Assembly: GCA_028023455.1 (NCBI GenBank)
Contig: JAQFVV010000257.1
Location: forward strand, 1,389,853 to 1,453,852
DNA length: 64,000 nucleotides
Direction: 5' to 3'
Origin: Epiperipatus broadwayi
Taxonomy: Eukaryota > Onychophora > Udeonychophora > Euonychophora > Peripatidae
The notes below the pieces were generated by a model that saw only the letters and a program-made list of their open reading frames with translations, was not told where the DNA came from and ran no database searches. The translations under genes and the position numbers were made by a program. Shown one piece after another: positions 47,836 to 60,820 of the stretch (its first letter is position 1; each line of letters begins with the position of its first letter).

Positions 47836-49943
47836 TGTAACGATATATAAATATGCCGTTACATTAATTTAAAATAAAAACTAAGTTCACAAATAAAAAT
47901 AAATTTATTAAAAATCTAAAAGCTAAAAAAAATTATAGAGTTGTTAAACATATATATTCGCACAGATGCAAAACTTTAAAAATATTTTTTTTAGATAAAT
48001 AAATGTATTTGAACATACTTTGTTATAAAAAAGTACAAGATTTAAAGATAAAATATTTTTGTAAACGGAAATGATTGTTTTATAAATTAATTGAAAAGCA
48101 AACTGGCCCTTGGGCTCTTATATACTGTAATTAAAAAGTCAGAGGATAAGATAGATAAGAAAATAAAGAATTAGCTTGTCCAATATAGAAACAGCAAATA
48201 AAGGCCTGAACCATAATGAAAAAATGGAACAGTGACATTTTTGTTTGTTGAATCCATAGGAGGATTATAAAAGGAAAACAATTCAAATTAAGACAGTTTC
48301 CTGACAGTTCCAACTTGATTTTGTGAGAAGAACGATAAGACACACTTGTCATTCTGTCTCACTTATTTTAAAAATGAAATGACTGTGATACCAGAATGGA
48401 ACCAGTTAACATTACCTCTAGAATATCAGACCGGTCTTCCATGAAAGTCTTCATGGGAATATACCAGGAACCGGGAGCTCTTCTACTGTAAGGTGTAAAT
48501 GGGAAAATTTTACTACAAATAATTAAGAACTTTAAAGATTTAACAAGCTAAACATTTTTTTTTTGTAAATGAACTTTAATCTCACTTTCCAAATTAATAA
48601 TTAATGTTTAAATTTTACATAGTTAAGTTTGCTAAAATCATTTCCATTTTCATTTCTTATTAATATTTTTTGTATAAATTATTTAAATGCATAAATTTAA
48701 GTTGGGTATGGACGTTGCATGGATTCATTAGTGGTTAATTAGGTTGTGGTTTTTATATTTGATTAGAATATATGTCATCGATGTCAATGCGGCATCTTAT
48801 GTTGAATGCCATTGGGTTTCTTATATTCGCTCCACAATTGACGTTATTGATGACTTTGTATTTTGATTGGTTATGTTATTTTTGGAATGTTTTTAACCAT
48901 GGAATCTATGCAGCCAATCTATACTCAACATTATAAAACAAATTTTATAAAATTCATCTATGCAAATGTATATAAATGTTAAATTTAATTCGGGCATGAA
49001 TGGCTATATAGATTTGTAAAGTTATATATAGTTTAAGGGAGGGTAATCTTAGGTTATTTGTTTCGTAGCTAAATTGGGTCAATGGATTGGATGTATTGAT
49101 GTAATTAGTAAATATAGCATGAGATCCGCTACAGGCAGGATTGCATATATATGCCGCACGCCCCTTGTTTGCCTAATGGAATTGGATAGTAAGACGGAAG
49201 ATGCGGTCCATTCCTATGGAGTTTTTTGTTTATCGTTCTTCTCGCCAACAGATGTAGCATTCCTGTTTTGTTGAGAGACAATGTCTTCTCTAACTCTACT
49301 TACTGTTCAGAGATACATTCCTGACAGTATAGTATTTTGTGCTATTGTATTCATGCGCATTGAATACATCAATATATCATATGGATTGACGTTGGTTTGG
49401 CTGCGAACTTTTGGCCTAAGGTTAAATAAGGGATAGAACATTTTCTTTTTAAATGCAGATCTATGTAGTCTATTCATACTCAACGATCTTAATAAAAATA
49501 TTAAATTCATTCATACTCAACAATCTTAAAATAATAATTTAAATTAAAAATTAATATAAAAAATCTAAATAATAAATGTTATTCTTCAAATTTAAAGTGA
49601 TTATATATGTGCGTAAATAAATATTGTTTGTCTGTTAATTACTGGCAGTGGCTTTTATTTTATATATATATATATATATATTTAAGATTAATTTGGCAGT
49701 GGCTTTTATTTTATATATATATATATATATATTTAAGATACAAATTAATCAAGTTATTTATTATCTCTGTGTCTCCACTGAGCTAATGACAATGGGATAA
49801 CTATCTAAATATAAAATAAAGTGAGATCTTAACAGCGTATCTGCCTACTTTAATAAAATTTTCTAGGTTCAAATGCCTAGATGGCGCCCTTGTAGTGCAG
49901 ATTACGGTAAGATTCGATCTTCACTTTCTTTTGGATCGTTAAA
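47836..49943. mobile_element. Possible 2.1-kb LTR-like unit, TGTAACGAT...ATCGTTAAA
   Basis: Left end TGTAACGATAT follows a TA run. Right end GGATCGTTAAA precedes another TA run and would be a one-base-changed inverted match (ATCGTTACA). The interior is less A+T-rich at 48700-49300 and has no recognisable coding motif. A tandem TA-tract duplication (49646-49740) lies inside. The assignment rests on the ends only. Confidence 0.25.
49646..49740. repeat. Tandem duplication of a (TA)n tract with its flank
   Basis: GGCAGTGGCTTTTATTT, then (TA)n, then TTTAAGAT occurs twice in direct order. Confidence 0.9.
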
Positions 49944-52900
49944 ATATATATATATATGAATTGAATCATTTTTATTTGTATTTTATTAATTATTCAATCT
50001 TCATCATTTAATATTTATTTGAATCAAAGTTTACTGATACTTATTTGTGTATATCATTAGGTCATTGAAAATTACTGTTACAATATGTATTTGCTTTTAG
50101 TATTATAATAAATATTAAAAACAATTCTCATCTATTTTTTTCCAAAAACATTTTACATGTCTTTTCAAAAATGGATGTTCTTTTTTTTATTGAAAATAAA
50201 AAAGCCAGTAATTTTGAAATAAAAAATATAGGTTTTTAAATTTTAATATTCTACCATTTTTGAAATTGCACACAAATGTGGCACATCATATTAAATATTT
50301 TTTTTTGTATTTTATCCAATACATATCATAAGATGATATAGCATGAATCTGCCTTTTGCCAATTTAATTTTTCAATTGTGACTTTTGAAAAGAAGAAGGA
50401 GAATAATGTTCAATTGACAGAGGGATATTTTCTTTAACTACAAATAGTTTATTCAACAGATGAAATTTTAAATACTGTATGATATTTTTATTTTAATGGA
50501 AAGAGAATTTAAGCAGATTTCATTAAAAATATTTCAAAAACAGTTTGAAATCTGTTTTTTAAACATAAGGTATTTTGCCTATAAAAGTTAAAAAAAAAAA
50601 AAAAGGTAAATAAATAATTTAAAATTTCCATAGTCCTGGCAGTTTTCATCCTATTGAAAAAAGAGAGACATATTCAGAAGACAAATTAATACATAATTGA
50701 AAGTTGTGTAACATGCTTTTATGTTTTTAATAGTTTTTACACAAATGGGAATGGAAATCATTATCAGTCAAGTGTTATTTATTCTTAGTCTTTTGATAGA
50801 ACAGTTAATATATAATTAAATAAATCCCAAAATTATGAAATTATGTTAAAATTTTAAAATTATAATAAGGCATGTATTCTAGCCAGTAATAATTTTTTAA
50901 TTTAAGATAAACATAGCAAAAGTTAAATAATCTAATTGTTGAAATAAAAAAAAAAAAATTATATATAATTATATATGGTATTCCAGCTCCATCTTTTCAT
51001 AAAAAAATATTAAACTGTTCCCAAAGTAAAATTGTTGCATCTTTTAACTTGAAATAAAGTATTATAATTATAGCTTGTGTAGCAAATAATTTCATAGCAA
51101 TTAAACCATTTGTTTTTTTAAGAAATAACATAATAGGTATTGTAATATTTCACTTATAAATTATATTCATTGCAAAAACTTTTTTCAATTTCATCTTTTC
51201 ATATGAAAATTATTTAAATATTCAAAAAATAAATGATTTTACAATAGAGATCCTTTCAAATTTAAAAATATATATATATTTTGTAATGTTCCAATTAAAT
51301 CTACAGGAGAGAAAAAAAAACGTGTCTTGCAAAATAATAATTAATTATTTATAATAAATAATACAATGAAAACGAAACAGTAGAAATTGTATTTTTATCT
51401 TTTGTCCATGAAATCTTTTAATTTATGTTCAAATTAGATTGGTTATGTGTTCTACTATTTTAATAAATAGTTTTTCCTGATTGCTGGCAAAAGTTAATGT
51501 GATCATAGAAAGGTTAGATAATTAATTATTTTGGCCAATTAATTGTTTAAACTATGTTGCTATTGTATTAATATGTGAGAACTCTTTTAATTAGTTGCTA
51601 TCTATTGAAAATTTTCAATTTACTTTTGGTAATTATGAAAGAATATTGACTTATATTTTTTCTGTAATAATTTGGCCTTGATTCGATTAACAAAAGCTTG
51701 ATAATTCTCTTACTTTCTGTTATATATACTAAATAGCTTGAAACTTTTCTAGAAGGAATAAGATTTTTCTACTTCTATTTTAACAGGATGAAAATAAGAA
51801 AAAAAACTGACAGATATATTATCAAACAAATATATTCGCCATGTTTTATATAATATAGTGTTTGTTATAGCTTTCAAGTAAACATCCTCATTTCCTGTTA
51901 GATTCTTTTACAAAAGAATTCTTTTGTTAGAAGAAATATTTTTATATTTTTTTTCTTTACATATTTTCCAATTTTCTTTCTAAAATTAAGCAAATGGCAT
52001 TCTTTTTCTCTCTAGGGAAATTTAAAGCATTTTCATTTGCTCATACTGCTCAAAGAAAAATGAATGGCAACTTTTATAACGACGTGGAGTAATAATAATA
52101 CTAATAATTTTTAAAAACTTAGGAAGGAATAAAATAAGTTAAAGATTTAATAAAATAATCTATTAGCTAATAAATAAAGTTGTTCAGTAATACTAGTTAT
52201 AATGATTATTAAATTTTCTTCATGCAATTATTTCATATACATGTATAATCTACAGTTGTGCTGCACAAGCGTATTAGATACTAGAATAAAGTTATTTTAG
52301 AACATATATTAGTAATGAAATTTAATTGTAAATCATTTGTTATTTTATAATTTATTATTACATACTGTTGTAACTATAAATAATCATATCTCAATACATA
52401 TGAAATTGAAACGAAAATAATGGTAATCCTCCCATGAACTAATAATTACCCGTTAATAAATGAAAAGAATAGAATTATACAATAATCTTTAAGCCACCTA
52501 ACCGTCGACCAAAAGCCAAAACAAGCGACACCTAATCGCGATTTGACGACTTATAATAGTAATATAATAAATTACACTTATCTGCAGGTTCTAAATATGC
52601 TATATGCTGTAATAAAAATAGTCATATTTGTAAATGAACAATAAATATTATCCTTATAATAATTAACATGTAATAATGCAGAACTTTTAATTCCCTCTTA
52701 TTAATTACAGAGATATTCTTGATATTGAAAGCATATACCATAGAATAATTGGTTATATTAGATTCTTTCTCATAACATTTTTTAATAATATTCCCCTCCA
52801 ATAATAACACATCTAACAACCATTATTCTCAACATTTCATTGCAATGATCAGATCCATATTTCACAATATTTTAATAAAGAATTATATTTTTCTTATATT

Positions 52901-53186
52901 TTATTTCACCTTATTTCTTAAAAGGACTTCTTTGATAAAACGATGTCTTTTTATCATTTATTATAATATTAAGATTTCAGGACTTTTGAATTAAATATTT
53001 ATAATATTAAAATGTCATTCTTTTCTTTTATTTAAGAATTATTTTAAACAATGAATGTAATGTTTACATAATTTACAATAATCACTTGAAATTGAACTGT
53101 CAATAATAAGATTCAACATGTATCTTGCTATGGCATTGTAATACTATGTAATTAAAAGGATCAATAAAGTTTACTATTGTTGAAAC

Positions 53187-53187
<1 letters not shown>
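49944..53187. other. AT-rich non-coding DNA, nothing recognised
   Basis: One TA run at about 51270-51281 is followed by TTTTGTAATGTTCC, which resembles family-A junctions, but no opposite end was found. A poly-A run lies at 50592-50605. No genes were recognised. Confidence 0.4.
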
Positions 53188-53260
<73 letters not shown>

Positions 53261-53262
53261 TA
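53188..53262. repeat. (AAT)n microsatellite at the LINE 5' side
   Basis: About 24 AAT/ATA units with a single TAG interruption near 53232, ending in AGAGAATCCCGCAG, where the LINE leader seems to begin. Confidence 0.95.
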
Positions 53263-53485
53263 GAGAATCCCGCAGCAAATCTCTGCTGAGGTAAGAAGCA
53301 ATCCTTAAGTTCTCCGATGTAAGTATTTATTTTTTACTTTTGTTCCAACTTGTTATTCGCAAAACAAACATAATACAGGAAAAATCGAATTATATAATAG
53401 ATTAATAGTGTTTTTTGAAAAATATCGGTGTGTTTTAATATCTTTTAAAAAAAAAAAAAAATATTGACTTGAGTCAGAATAAATC

Positions 53486-54397
53486 ATGGCTACTGCCCAG
53501 TCAAGCGTGAGCGAATTAAGCACCAATACGAAATTAACAACATCGTTAGTTTCAACATCGCCTATTTCATATGCAAAAGTACTTAAAAGTAATAGCAATA
53601 CTACAGCACCAACTCAAATACCGCGCTTCCATAGAACAAACACAAATGATATTAAAAATCTTGATCTAAACACTTGAGAGGAAAATCAACCCCCAGCCGC
53701 AATCTGGACAAAAGAAACGCTTGAAAATGTGATGGACCGTTTCAGTAATACGGTGCCTCGGACGTTATTTGAAACATTTTGCAGGTTTTTTTCACCAACT
53801 TCGTTAGTACTCGCAGTAACCGATAATCAATGCTCATTATATCATTTCCCAAAAGCTTTATTATATGAAGCAATCACGCAAAATGCACTATGGGAAACAA
53901 TCTCTTGTATCGCCAACCATCCAAATTCTCGATATATAACCATTGATTTTTATACTCAGCAGCAAAAAGAACGGTTTCAATCCACTATTTTAGCACTTGA
54001 TAATTACGCACTCGTAATTATAGATGAAAACCGGAAAAATATAATTACTGGAGTGCTTAAAAATACTTATCTTAAATACAACGTACAAGATTTTCAAAAA
54101 ATGATAAACCCGTTTGGAAAAGTAATTGCCCTACAGCCTATATATTTAAAAGACACACCTATACCGATATGTAGTAATCGTTTTGAATTTAAAATAAAAC
54201 TACATAAAAACGTAGATGCCTCAACGATTCCAACACAGATTACAGATCAAGAAGCGACACTCTCTCTTCACATAAGAGGTCTAAAGTCACTTTGTTTTGG
54301 CTGTGGACAGAGAGGACACCTAGCAACTCAGTGCGATAACACAAAAAGCAATCACTGTGAACAAACTAAAATCCTCTCCCCAGAACAACCCACGTGA
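53486..54397 (+). pseudogene. LINE ORF1: nucleic-acid-binding protein with CCHC zinc knuckle
   Basis: One frame runs from ATG 53486 to stop 54397, broken only by a TGA at 53675-53677. The codons on both sides of the TGA stay in the same frame (LDLNT, stop, EENQPPAAIW ... MMDRFSN). Near the C-terminus CFGCGQRGHLATQC (about 54294-54335) is a C-x2-C-x4-H-x4-C zinc knuckle of the gag-like kind. The middle (IDFYTQQQKERF ... NIITGVLKNTYLKYNVQDFQKMINPFGKVI) resembles the RNA-recognition-like region of such proteins. ORF1 proteins coat element RNA. An Asn/Lys/Thr-rich open frame at 54357-54854 and another at 54869-55099 look like the frameshifted tail. Confidence 0.75.
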
Positions 54398-55170
54398 TGA
54401 TGAAAATAAAATTTATAATAACACTACATCCATTGACAACCCAATAATAGAAACCGGAAAAAAACAGGTTCAAACACCCACAAACAAAAATAATAATGGA
54501 TCAGAATTGCCTATCCCAAAGACCAACCAAAAAAATAATAACACAAAAACTAACACAGAAATCCAAGATTCAAACGAAAATAATTCTCAAGAAACCACAA
54601 CACAAAATACAGCAATTACATCACAGGATCAGCATCTCAATAAAACAAAATGTGTACCAAGTAAAAATCAACAAACAGAAAGTAAACACACACAGTTATA
54701 TAATGAAAATATAAATCCAGATAATATAAAGATACCAATAATAAAAAAAAACTACAATTATAAACAAAACTGCATCAAACATAATGGATGCAATAGAAGC
54801 CCCTCTTCCACCTATTCAAGAGAATACACCAGAGGGAAAAAGAAAGCCAGGTAGACCAAGTAAAAATCATGAATCCAAAAAGGCAAAAAAAAACAGACCA
54901 AAAGCACAACTCATCAGACATATACAATTTAGAAAATGATGAAATAGAAATGGATGTAAGCCAACAACAAATGGACACCTGTTCGGTTTCATCACAAATT
55001 GCCTGTATAGAGTCTGAAGCAATATTAAATGAAAGAAAAACTGATAATAAACCCAACAATGTCTTAAATATGTATCAGCATCCATCTACTGCAATATAAA
55101 CAAAAATTTAGTATTAAAAATAAAAATAAAAATCAATACCCTGTTAAAAAATTATCTTAAAACATGAAGT
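54398..55170 (+). other. Frameshifted ORF1 tail and ORF1-ORF2 spacer
   Basis: Open frames 54357-54854 (Asn/Lys/Thr/Gln-rich, low complexity) and 54869-55099 follow ORF1 in other frames and overlap its end. They have no recognised domain. Antisense frames here are shadows. Confidence 0.5.
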
Positions 55171-56271
55171 AAAAATTGGATCACCAACATTAGAGGCTTA
55201 AATGCCACCAAAAAACTTTTTGATCTCAAAAAATGGTTACATACAACACAACCACACATACAGGGGCTTTTGGAAACAAAAATATACAGCAGCTCTCAAA
55301 TTGATCCATCAAAATATTTAGTCAGCCAAGGGTTCTGTGCCTGCTCAAGGCAATCATCATCACCATCAGGTGGCACAGGCATAATAATATCCCACAACTG
55401 CCCTTTCGATTCTTTTAAAATTATATATATTGACTCTAATCTTATCATATTAACACTCCATCATAAAAATATCACACTTAACCTAGTATTTGTATATATA
55501 TCACCAGGCCCCGTCATCATCTCCAGAATAATAGCAACAATAAATTCAATGCTTACAGCAACACCAAATCCCATAGTACTCCTGGGAGATTTCAACATGA
55601 CCTACCAAACTTTTGTCACCAAATGGATCCATCAAATAACAATCCCACTTATGAGTGCTGAGGGTTTTCTTCCATCAAACTCAATATCTTTTAATAACAA
55701 TAGATATAAGTCACTTATTGATTTGTGTTTCTACTCACCAATGTTACATCATTATTTTAATCTTGAACTCTGTCCATCTATAACCTCAGATCATGCTGCT
55801 CAGTTCATCACCCTCGACCTAACAAAAATACAGAATACAACAATAGCCCTCCAAAAGACTATGCAAATACTTCTTCCAGCACAAACAACTGAATTCCTAT
55901 ATTCAGAAACATATATAATGCTCCAAAAACTTCAAAACATGTCACTCGATCCAGTACAAAAGTATATAGCATTCACCAATATACTTTCTTTCAACATCAA
56001 TCATATTACCTGCAACTCAACACCCCCCATCAGATTATTAGCATTGGCAGATGAACTACATAAAAGAATAACCATTTCCAGACCAACTACAGATAATCAA
56101 ACACAAATTAAAAAACTTACAGAAATGTATAACAATACATGCAACACACTAAAGCAATATGTAGCAATAAAAAAAAAATATATACCTTACACAACAACAC
56201 ACTTGAACCAGAGCATATATATGGTGGGCACTAGGATACCCATCCAGAGTCAAAGTGCCTATGGCACTTGA
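55171..56271 (+). pseudogene. LINE ORF2, apurinic-like endonuclease domain
   Basis: The frame opens at 55171 just after an in-frame TAA (55168), so the true start is damaged. Motifs in order are NIRGLNATKK, GLLETK (catalytic Glu), LVFVYISPGP, VLLGDFNM (catalytic Asp/Asn) and LIDLCFYSP, then SITSDHAAQF (terminal SDH motif). Together these are the full set of active-site blocks of an APE-type LINE endonuclease, which nicks the target to prime reverse transcription. The domain spans about 230 residues, followed by a linker to 56271, where the frame breaks before the reverse transcriptase. Confidence 0.85.
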
Positions 56272-56352
56272 AATAGATGGCTCTATAACAGCTGTACATA
56301 ACATGATAAACCCAATATATCAACACTTTAAAAAAAACTGCAAAAACAAAGA

Positions 56353-57039
56353 GTGTACATACCAAATGAAGACATATTTGGAGACCCTGAAACAGACACA
56401 CCAATAAAAACAACTGACATTGTATTTCAACTTGCAACAATAACAAACACATGTCAGCCAGGACCACAAGGAATTCCCAAATTTGTGTTCAAACATCTTA
56501 GTCACTTCACAGACAAATACCTGTGCGATCTAGCCAATTACATATCCCAAAAAGTTTGCAACATACAAAGTCTATATCCAATTGCAATGGTTCCATTTAA
56601 CAAAAAAACCAACAGCAATATCATCTTTATCTAATCTACGACCAATTTCAATGGACCTTTAGGAATAAAAATTCTTGAAAGAGTAATAAAGGAGAAAATA
56701 GAACAATACATACTCCCTGTGTTATCAACAGCACAATATGCCAAAAAAGGATGATCCATTGGCCATGGTGCCTTAATGTACAAAACAATAATCGAAGTAG
56801 TAAAAAAAGAAAGAAATATGCACCAATTATAGTTTAACTAGACATTGAGGCAGCATTTGACTCAGTGCCTATAGCCAAATTATTAGATGTGCTGAAAAAA
56901 ACAACAATACCACCATACCTACTATATATAATAGTCAATCTGCTACTCAGCTGTGAAAGTCACATCACATTGAATGGAAAATATTCACCGGCCGAGTCAA
57001 TCCATCCCACAAGGATCTCCCCTCCGTGCCTTGATCTTT

Positions 57040-57099
<60 letters not shown>

Positions 57100-57307
57100 T
57101 CATCTATCAATAGAGATACAGAAAAAATAAAAGGGATTCAAATCCCAAACACTGCTTTAAATATATCATGCATATCCTATATGGATGATGTAATAGTTTT
57201 CCTTCCATCTAAAAAGAACCTCCCCATATTACAAGAGATAATCAAGAATTATACCTCAAATTTTAATTTAAAAATTAACACAAGTACAACTGCTGCATGG
57301 TCAATAT
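56353..57307 (+). pseudogene. LINE ORF2, reverse transcriptase fragments
   Basis: Reverse transcriptase blocks are scattered over several frames: GPQGIPKFVFKHL (56461-56499), ILERVIKEKIEQYILPVL, LDIEAAFDSVPIAKLLDVL (first catalytic Asp, near 56842), SIPQGSPLRALIFTTY (about 56998-57045), and CISYMDDVIVFLPSKK (catalytic YMDD, about 57166-57213). A (TA)n run (57046-57096) sits between the last two and replaces or expands codons there. The sequence ends abruptly at the LTR insertion, before the thumb region. Confidence 0.8.
57046..57096. repeat. (TA)n expansion inside reverse transcriptase coding sequence
   Basis: About 25 TA units follow ACAACATATA and precede AAGTCATC. Translated it gives an (Ile-Tyr) run unlike any reverse transcriptase, so it arose after the copy was inserted or at its formation. 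Confidence 0.9.
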
Positions 57308-58668
57308 TGAAGCAGTCGGATCTGAGTTCGATCCTAGCTTCATGTTATTTATCCTAATACTAACCTTAAATTTCCGATGCAATGGGGCTTTATACGTTCA
57401 ATCCACGCTAATTTCCATAATGAATAACTTGTTTCAAATACGTAGTAAAATTAATTAGTTTAGTTTAAATTGGATCAATTCTCTAAATAAATTCATGATA
57501 AAATATTCATGAATTTATATATATTAAATTGCGTGGATTGTGCGTATATATATTTGTAAATATTAAATGTATATAATTGTTCGAAAGTTTCATTGCGTCG
57601 GGAATACTTGTTTTTTTTTACTTTTAAATAATTTATAAAGTTTTGCGATTAAAAGCTACATTCCTTCCAAAGGCTTTCAAATTCTCAAAAACAACAGTAA
57701 AGTTTTATTAATAAAAAAAAGATAAGAATTCAATTTTTAATTAAAATCATTTCAGACTTTAAGAATTCATTTTCTAATTAGGAAAGGAATTCAAAAATTA
57801 GTTTGAAAGCCTTATCGAAGGAATGTTTCTGAAAACAACTAATTATAAAAAAAAACAGATTGATAATAAAATGAGCGCTAGCCGGAGGCATCAGTGAACA
57901 GTAGATATATAGCCCTGAAAAGTAAAGAGAAAAGACTAGTTTTGATTGTAGAGTAGTGCAGTGAACTCTGTGTGTATAAAAATTGTATTTCATCATGATA
58001 GAGGGCTAGAACATCAGGGATCTGTCTACGGTTCCTAAAGTCCCGAGAAATCTTCACTGGAGCTGCTGAACGGTTTTCCGGATCGATTATTCTGCTAAAA
58101 TAATGAAAGCTACTAAAATACTACTCCAGTAGTTAACCAATGATGCCTACGTTTCAACAACTTGGAGGAATAACTTAAGGACAAGCACGGAATGGTAATA
58201 TGAACGTTAAACTTTCTGGCCAGTTCGAACTTTATTTTATACTCCTTCTTTTTAAGAGCTCTTTTATTCTTTAATGTAAATCTTTGTAACACCTTTTAGT
58301 TATAAAATGCTACTGTAAATCTATAGCATAATTCTTTAGATCTCTAGTCTTTAAACTTTTTCTTTTCTTACCTGGCGGTTCGTTTAATATATATATGTTA
58401 GTGTGCTTTATTAATGTCGTATTTAAAAATTATATGCCAATAATCTTTCGACTCGATGAGCCCTTTGATTCCATTTGCCTCACGCAAATAATATAACATT
58501 AATTTCAAATAGTAATTCTCGCCCATTAGAGCTAAATTTATAAGTTCTATTAGTCATCGAGTCAAAGGAAAATATTACATGTTTACTATTTTTTTTCTTA
58601 CCTTTAGCTATTAATAAATTATTAGCTCAATGTTTCACCTATGCCCCCAGCTCCTATTTACGTTATAA

Positions 58669-58727
<59 letters not shown>

Positions 58728-60792
58728 ATATATATATGTATTCAAATAATGTTAAAATATTGATTTTCTTGTTCCACTAATATTTATTTATTCAAATATA
58801 ATCTTAAAGGTCTTTATTGCAAAAAGGGTCGATAAAGGGTTAAATGTATTTTAATTCCGCTTTTGTTATTTTATATTAATATTCAGGAAGGGCACGGTAT
58901 TAGGACATAATTAATATAGTTTATAAATGTTTTAAAATAGTTCGATAAAAGTTCGTTTGACTTTAATTAATTGGTCAAGTCATCACGTAGAGCATTCTAC
59001 ATGGGTTTTATTTTTCAACGATGACTATCAAGTCATCATCATCAAATGTTGCTGACGTAGGGCCATCTTCCGCTCCGTTAGGCTGGTCGGTGATCATATT
59101 CTCTTATTTAAATTTCTCGAGGAAGAAAGTACTTCCTTTCCGATTCATTAGTCAAAGGGCGTAAGACTTGCCAAATGCAAGCCGCCATAGGACTTCGATC
59201 ATCGACTAGCGATCATCTTTCAATTTTACTCTCTGCCTTGTAATTCGTCAGTACCATTGCATCTTTGTTCCGGTAAAACCCGCTCCGTGCTCGTAATTCG
59301 TGATGAAGTGATTTAAATTAAAGTCGAACCAATTCTCAAATATATTTAGTTTAAATCAGTTTTCAAATCAAGATTAAAGTTATGCCTTAAAATACGTTTT
59401 GCTCTTCATGAATAGATTCCCGAATGTGAAAATAAATCTCACATTCCACCGTAATAAAATTAGAACAATCATTTCCGTTCCTAATGAATACCTTTATCTG
59501 CCTTTATATTTCTCGTTGGGGGCATAGACATAGAATCCCATGTTGTGTAATACTTGTTGGCATATGATAAGGACCGCCAATCTTATTATATTTATAAATT
59601 ATTTTAAAGACTAGAGATAACTAATGCAATCTATATTTTATTGAACAAAACAAATTATTATTATTATTAAATATTTCTAACATACTTGGTTTCTTAGTTC
59701 ATCATTCCTTTTATAATTATTTAAATGTTCATACCCGCTATCTGTGTTGGCAACCCGAACATACATATGATTTGATTTAAAAAGTATTCAAAGTAATTAA
59801 TTATTAGATATTCGTGTCAGTGCAAGGGTCTCTAGTCCTCACCAACCGTTGAACTAGTTCTTGGTGCATAGCACTGTGCCATCGATTTTTGCTATCTGAG
59901 CTGTTAAGTTGGGTTTGAATTCAGTTTTGGTTAAGCTGAGTTTGAATCCGATTTGACTTGCGGTGGTGGTGGATTTCGACCGGTACATGGTTATGTTTTT
60001 GGCTGCCCAATCGTTGTGGCTCGACTTAATAAACCCCACACATGCCCTGGAGATTAGAATTGTGATTTTAGTTACTCAGTTAATTGAAATCCCAATAAAG
60101 TAAATGTTTCTGTAGAGTGATATTTTTTTAAAAAAAAAAGTGTTATATATATACTGAAATGATTTAATAAATTAAAATATCATTTTCTAATTCTTTCTTA
60201 TGAAAATGTTTTCAAGATTATTTTTTAAATGTTCGTTCAGTAAAAGATTCGTTAGTTAAAATAATTATTCATATGTATATATATTAATTATACGTGTACT
60301 ATATCAGTATATATATTATACATTTGTGTTATACGCGTTCATGACAGTAAGAAAAATATCGTTAGCGAAGTAGCAAGAGCAGATCAAAGCATAGGGGTAA
60401 AATAAATGAAATATTTTGTCTGTGTCAAAATTAATTTTGTTCATCTCAGCTGTTATAATATAAAATATCTAATATGATATCATATAAAAGTCTTAATTTC
60501 AAAGTATTGCTTGCTAGCATATATATTAAATGTTCGCTCCGTATTTTTAGTAGTCTCAAAGTAGGCAAAGACCTTCAAACTGTGAATTATCTGTCAAGCG
60601 GTCCGATGCAGTGTGACATTACGCTTTAATGACAATAATTTCTAGAGTTACCTCAAAGCAGGTGAAGACCCTTTGTGTACACCAAGCAGCCAGATGCAGT
60701 TGGCAAAATGCTTAAATGGTTTGCACGCTTTCATGCTAGCAAGATTTAGAATAATATCTCCAATAAAAGTTCTTGTAATATTAATTTTGACA
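57308..60792 (+). repeat. 5' LTR, family B
   Basis: Starts TGAAGC and 23 bases later has GCTTCA, so the first 35 nt can fold; an inner GGATC/GATCC pair adds to the hairpin. Contains (TA)n at 58670-58737. The end is placed at TTTTGACA (60792) because this gives about 3485 bp, matching the 3496-bp solo copy, and an AATAAA lies 40 nt before it. An alternative end is near 60992. The open frame at 59854-60039 (minus) has no recognised motif. Confidence 0.7.
58670..58737. repeat. (TA)n microsatellite inside the 5' LTR
   Basis: Two TA runs separated by a TATTATA switch. The 3' LTR has the same arrangement at 63724-63798 with a different length. Confidence 0.95.
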
Positions 60793-60802
60793 TTTTTTTT
60801 TT

Positions 60803-60820
60803 TGGTGTTAAAGCCTCATG
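60803..60820 (+). promoter_or_regulatory. Primer-binding site candidate of the family-B element
   Basis: TGGTGTTAAAGCCTCATG follows the proposed LTR end after a T-run of about ten bases. The gap is longer than usual and no tRNA is assigned. TGGTGCCCATG at about 60995 is a rival. Confidence 0.35.

Larger units (their letters stand above)
53263..57307 (+). mobile_element. LINE (non-LTR retrotransposon) with ORF1 and ORF2, interrupted by LTR insertion
   Basis: Leader from about 53263, ORF1 with a zinc knuckle (53486-54397), a Lys/Asn/Thr-rich tail, then ORF2 with an APE-type endonuclease (from 55171) and reverse transcriptase blocks to 57260. At 57307 the sequence switches to the TGAAGCAG start of a family-B LTR. 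The 3' part of the LINE must lie beyond the right edge. Stops and frameshifts show it is dead. The clade cannot be fixed by eye: CCHC ORF1, NIRGLN/GDFN/SDHA endonuclease and a YMDD catalytic box are consistent with several ORF1-bearing clades. Confidence 0.85.

Noticed and set aside
49866-49915. GGTTCAAATGCC plus TGGCGCCC, resembling tRNA B box and primer-binding motifs
   Set aside because: No A box, no cloverleaf, and the position does not fit a primer-binding site after an LTR.
54775-55085. Two overlapping minus-strand frames with Cys/Phe/Leu-rich sequence
   Set aside because: Shadows of the Lys/Asn-rich LINE ORF1 tail.
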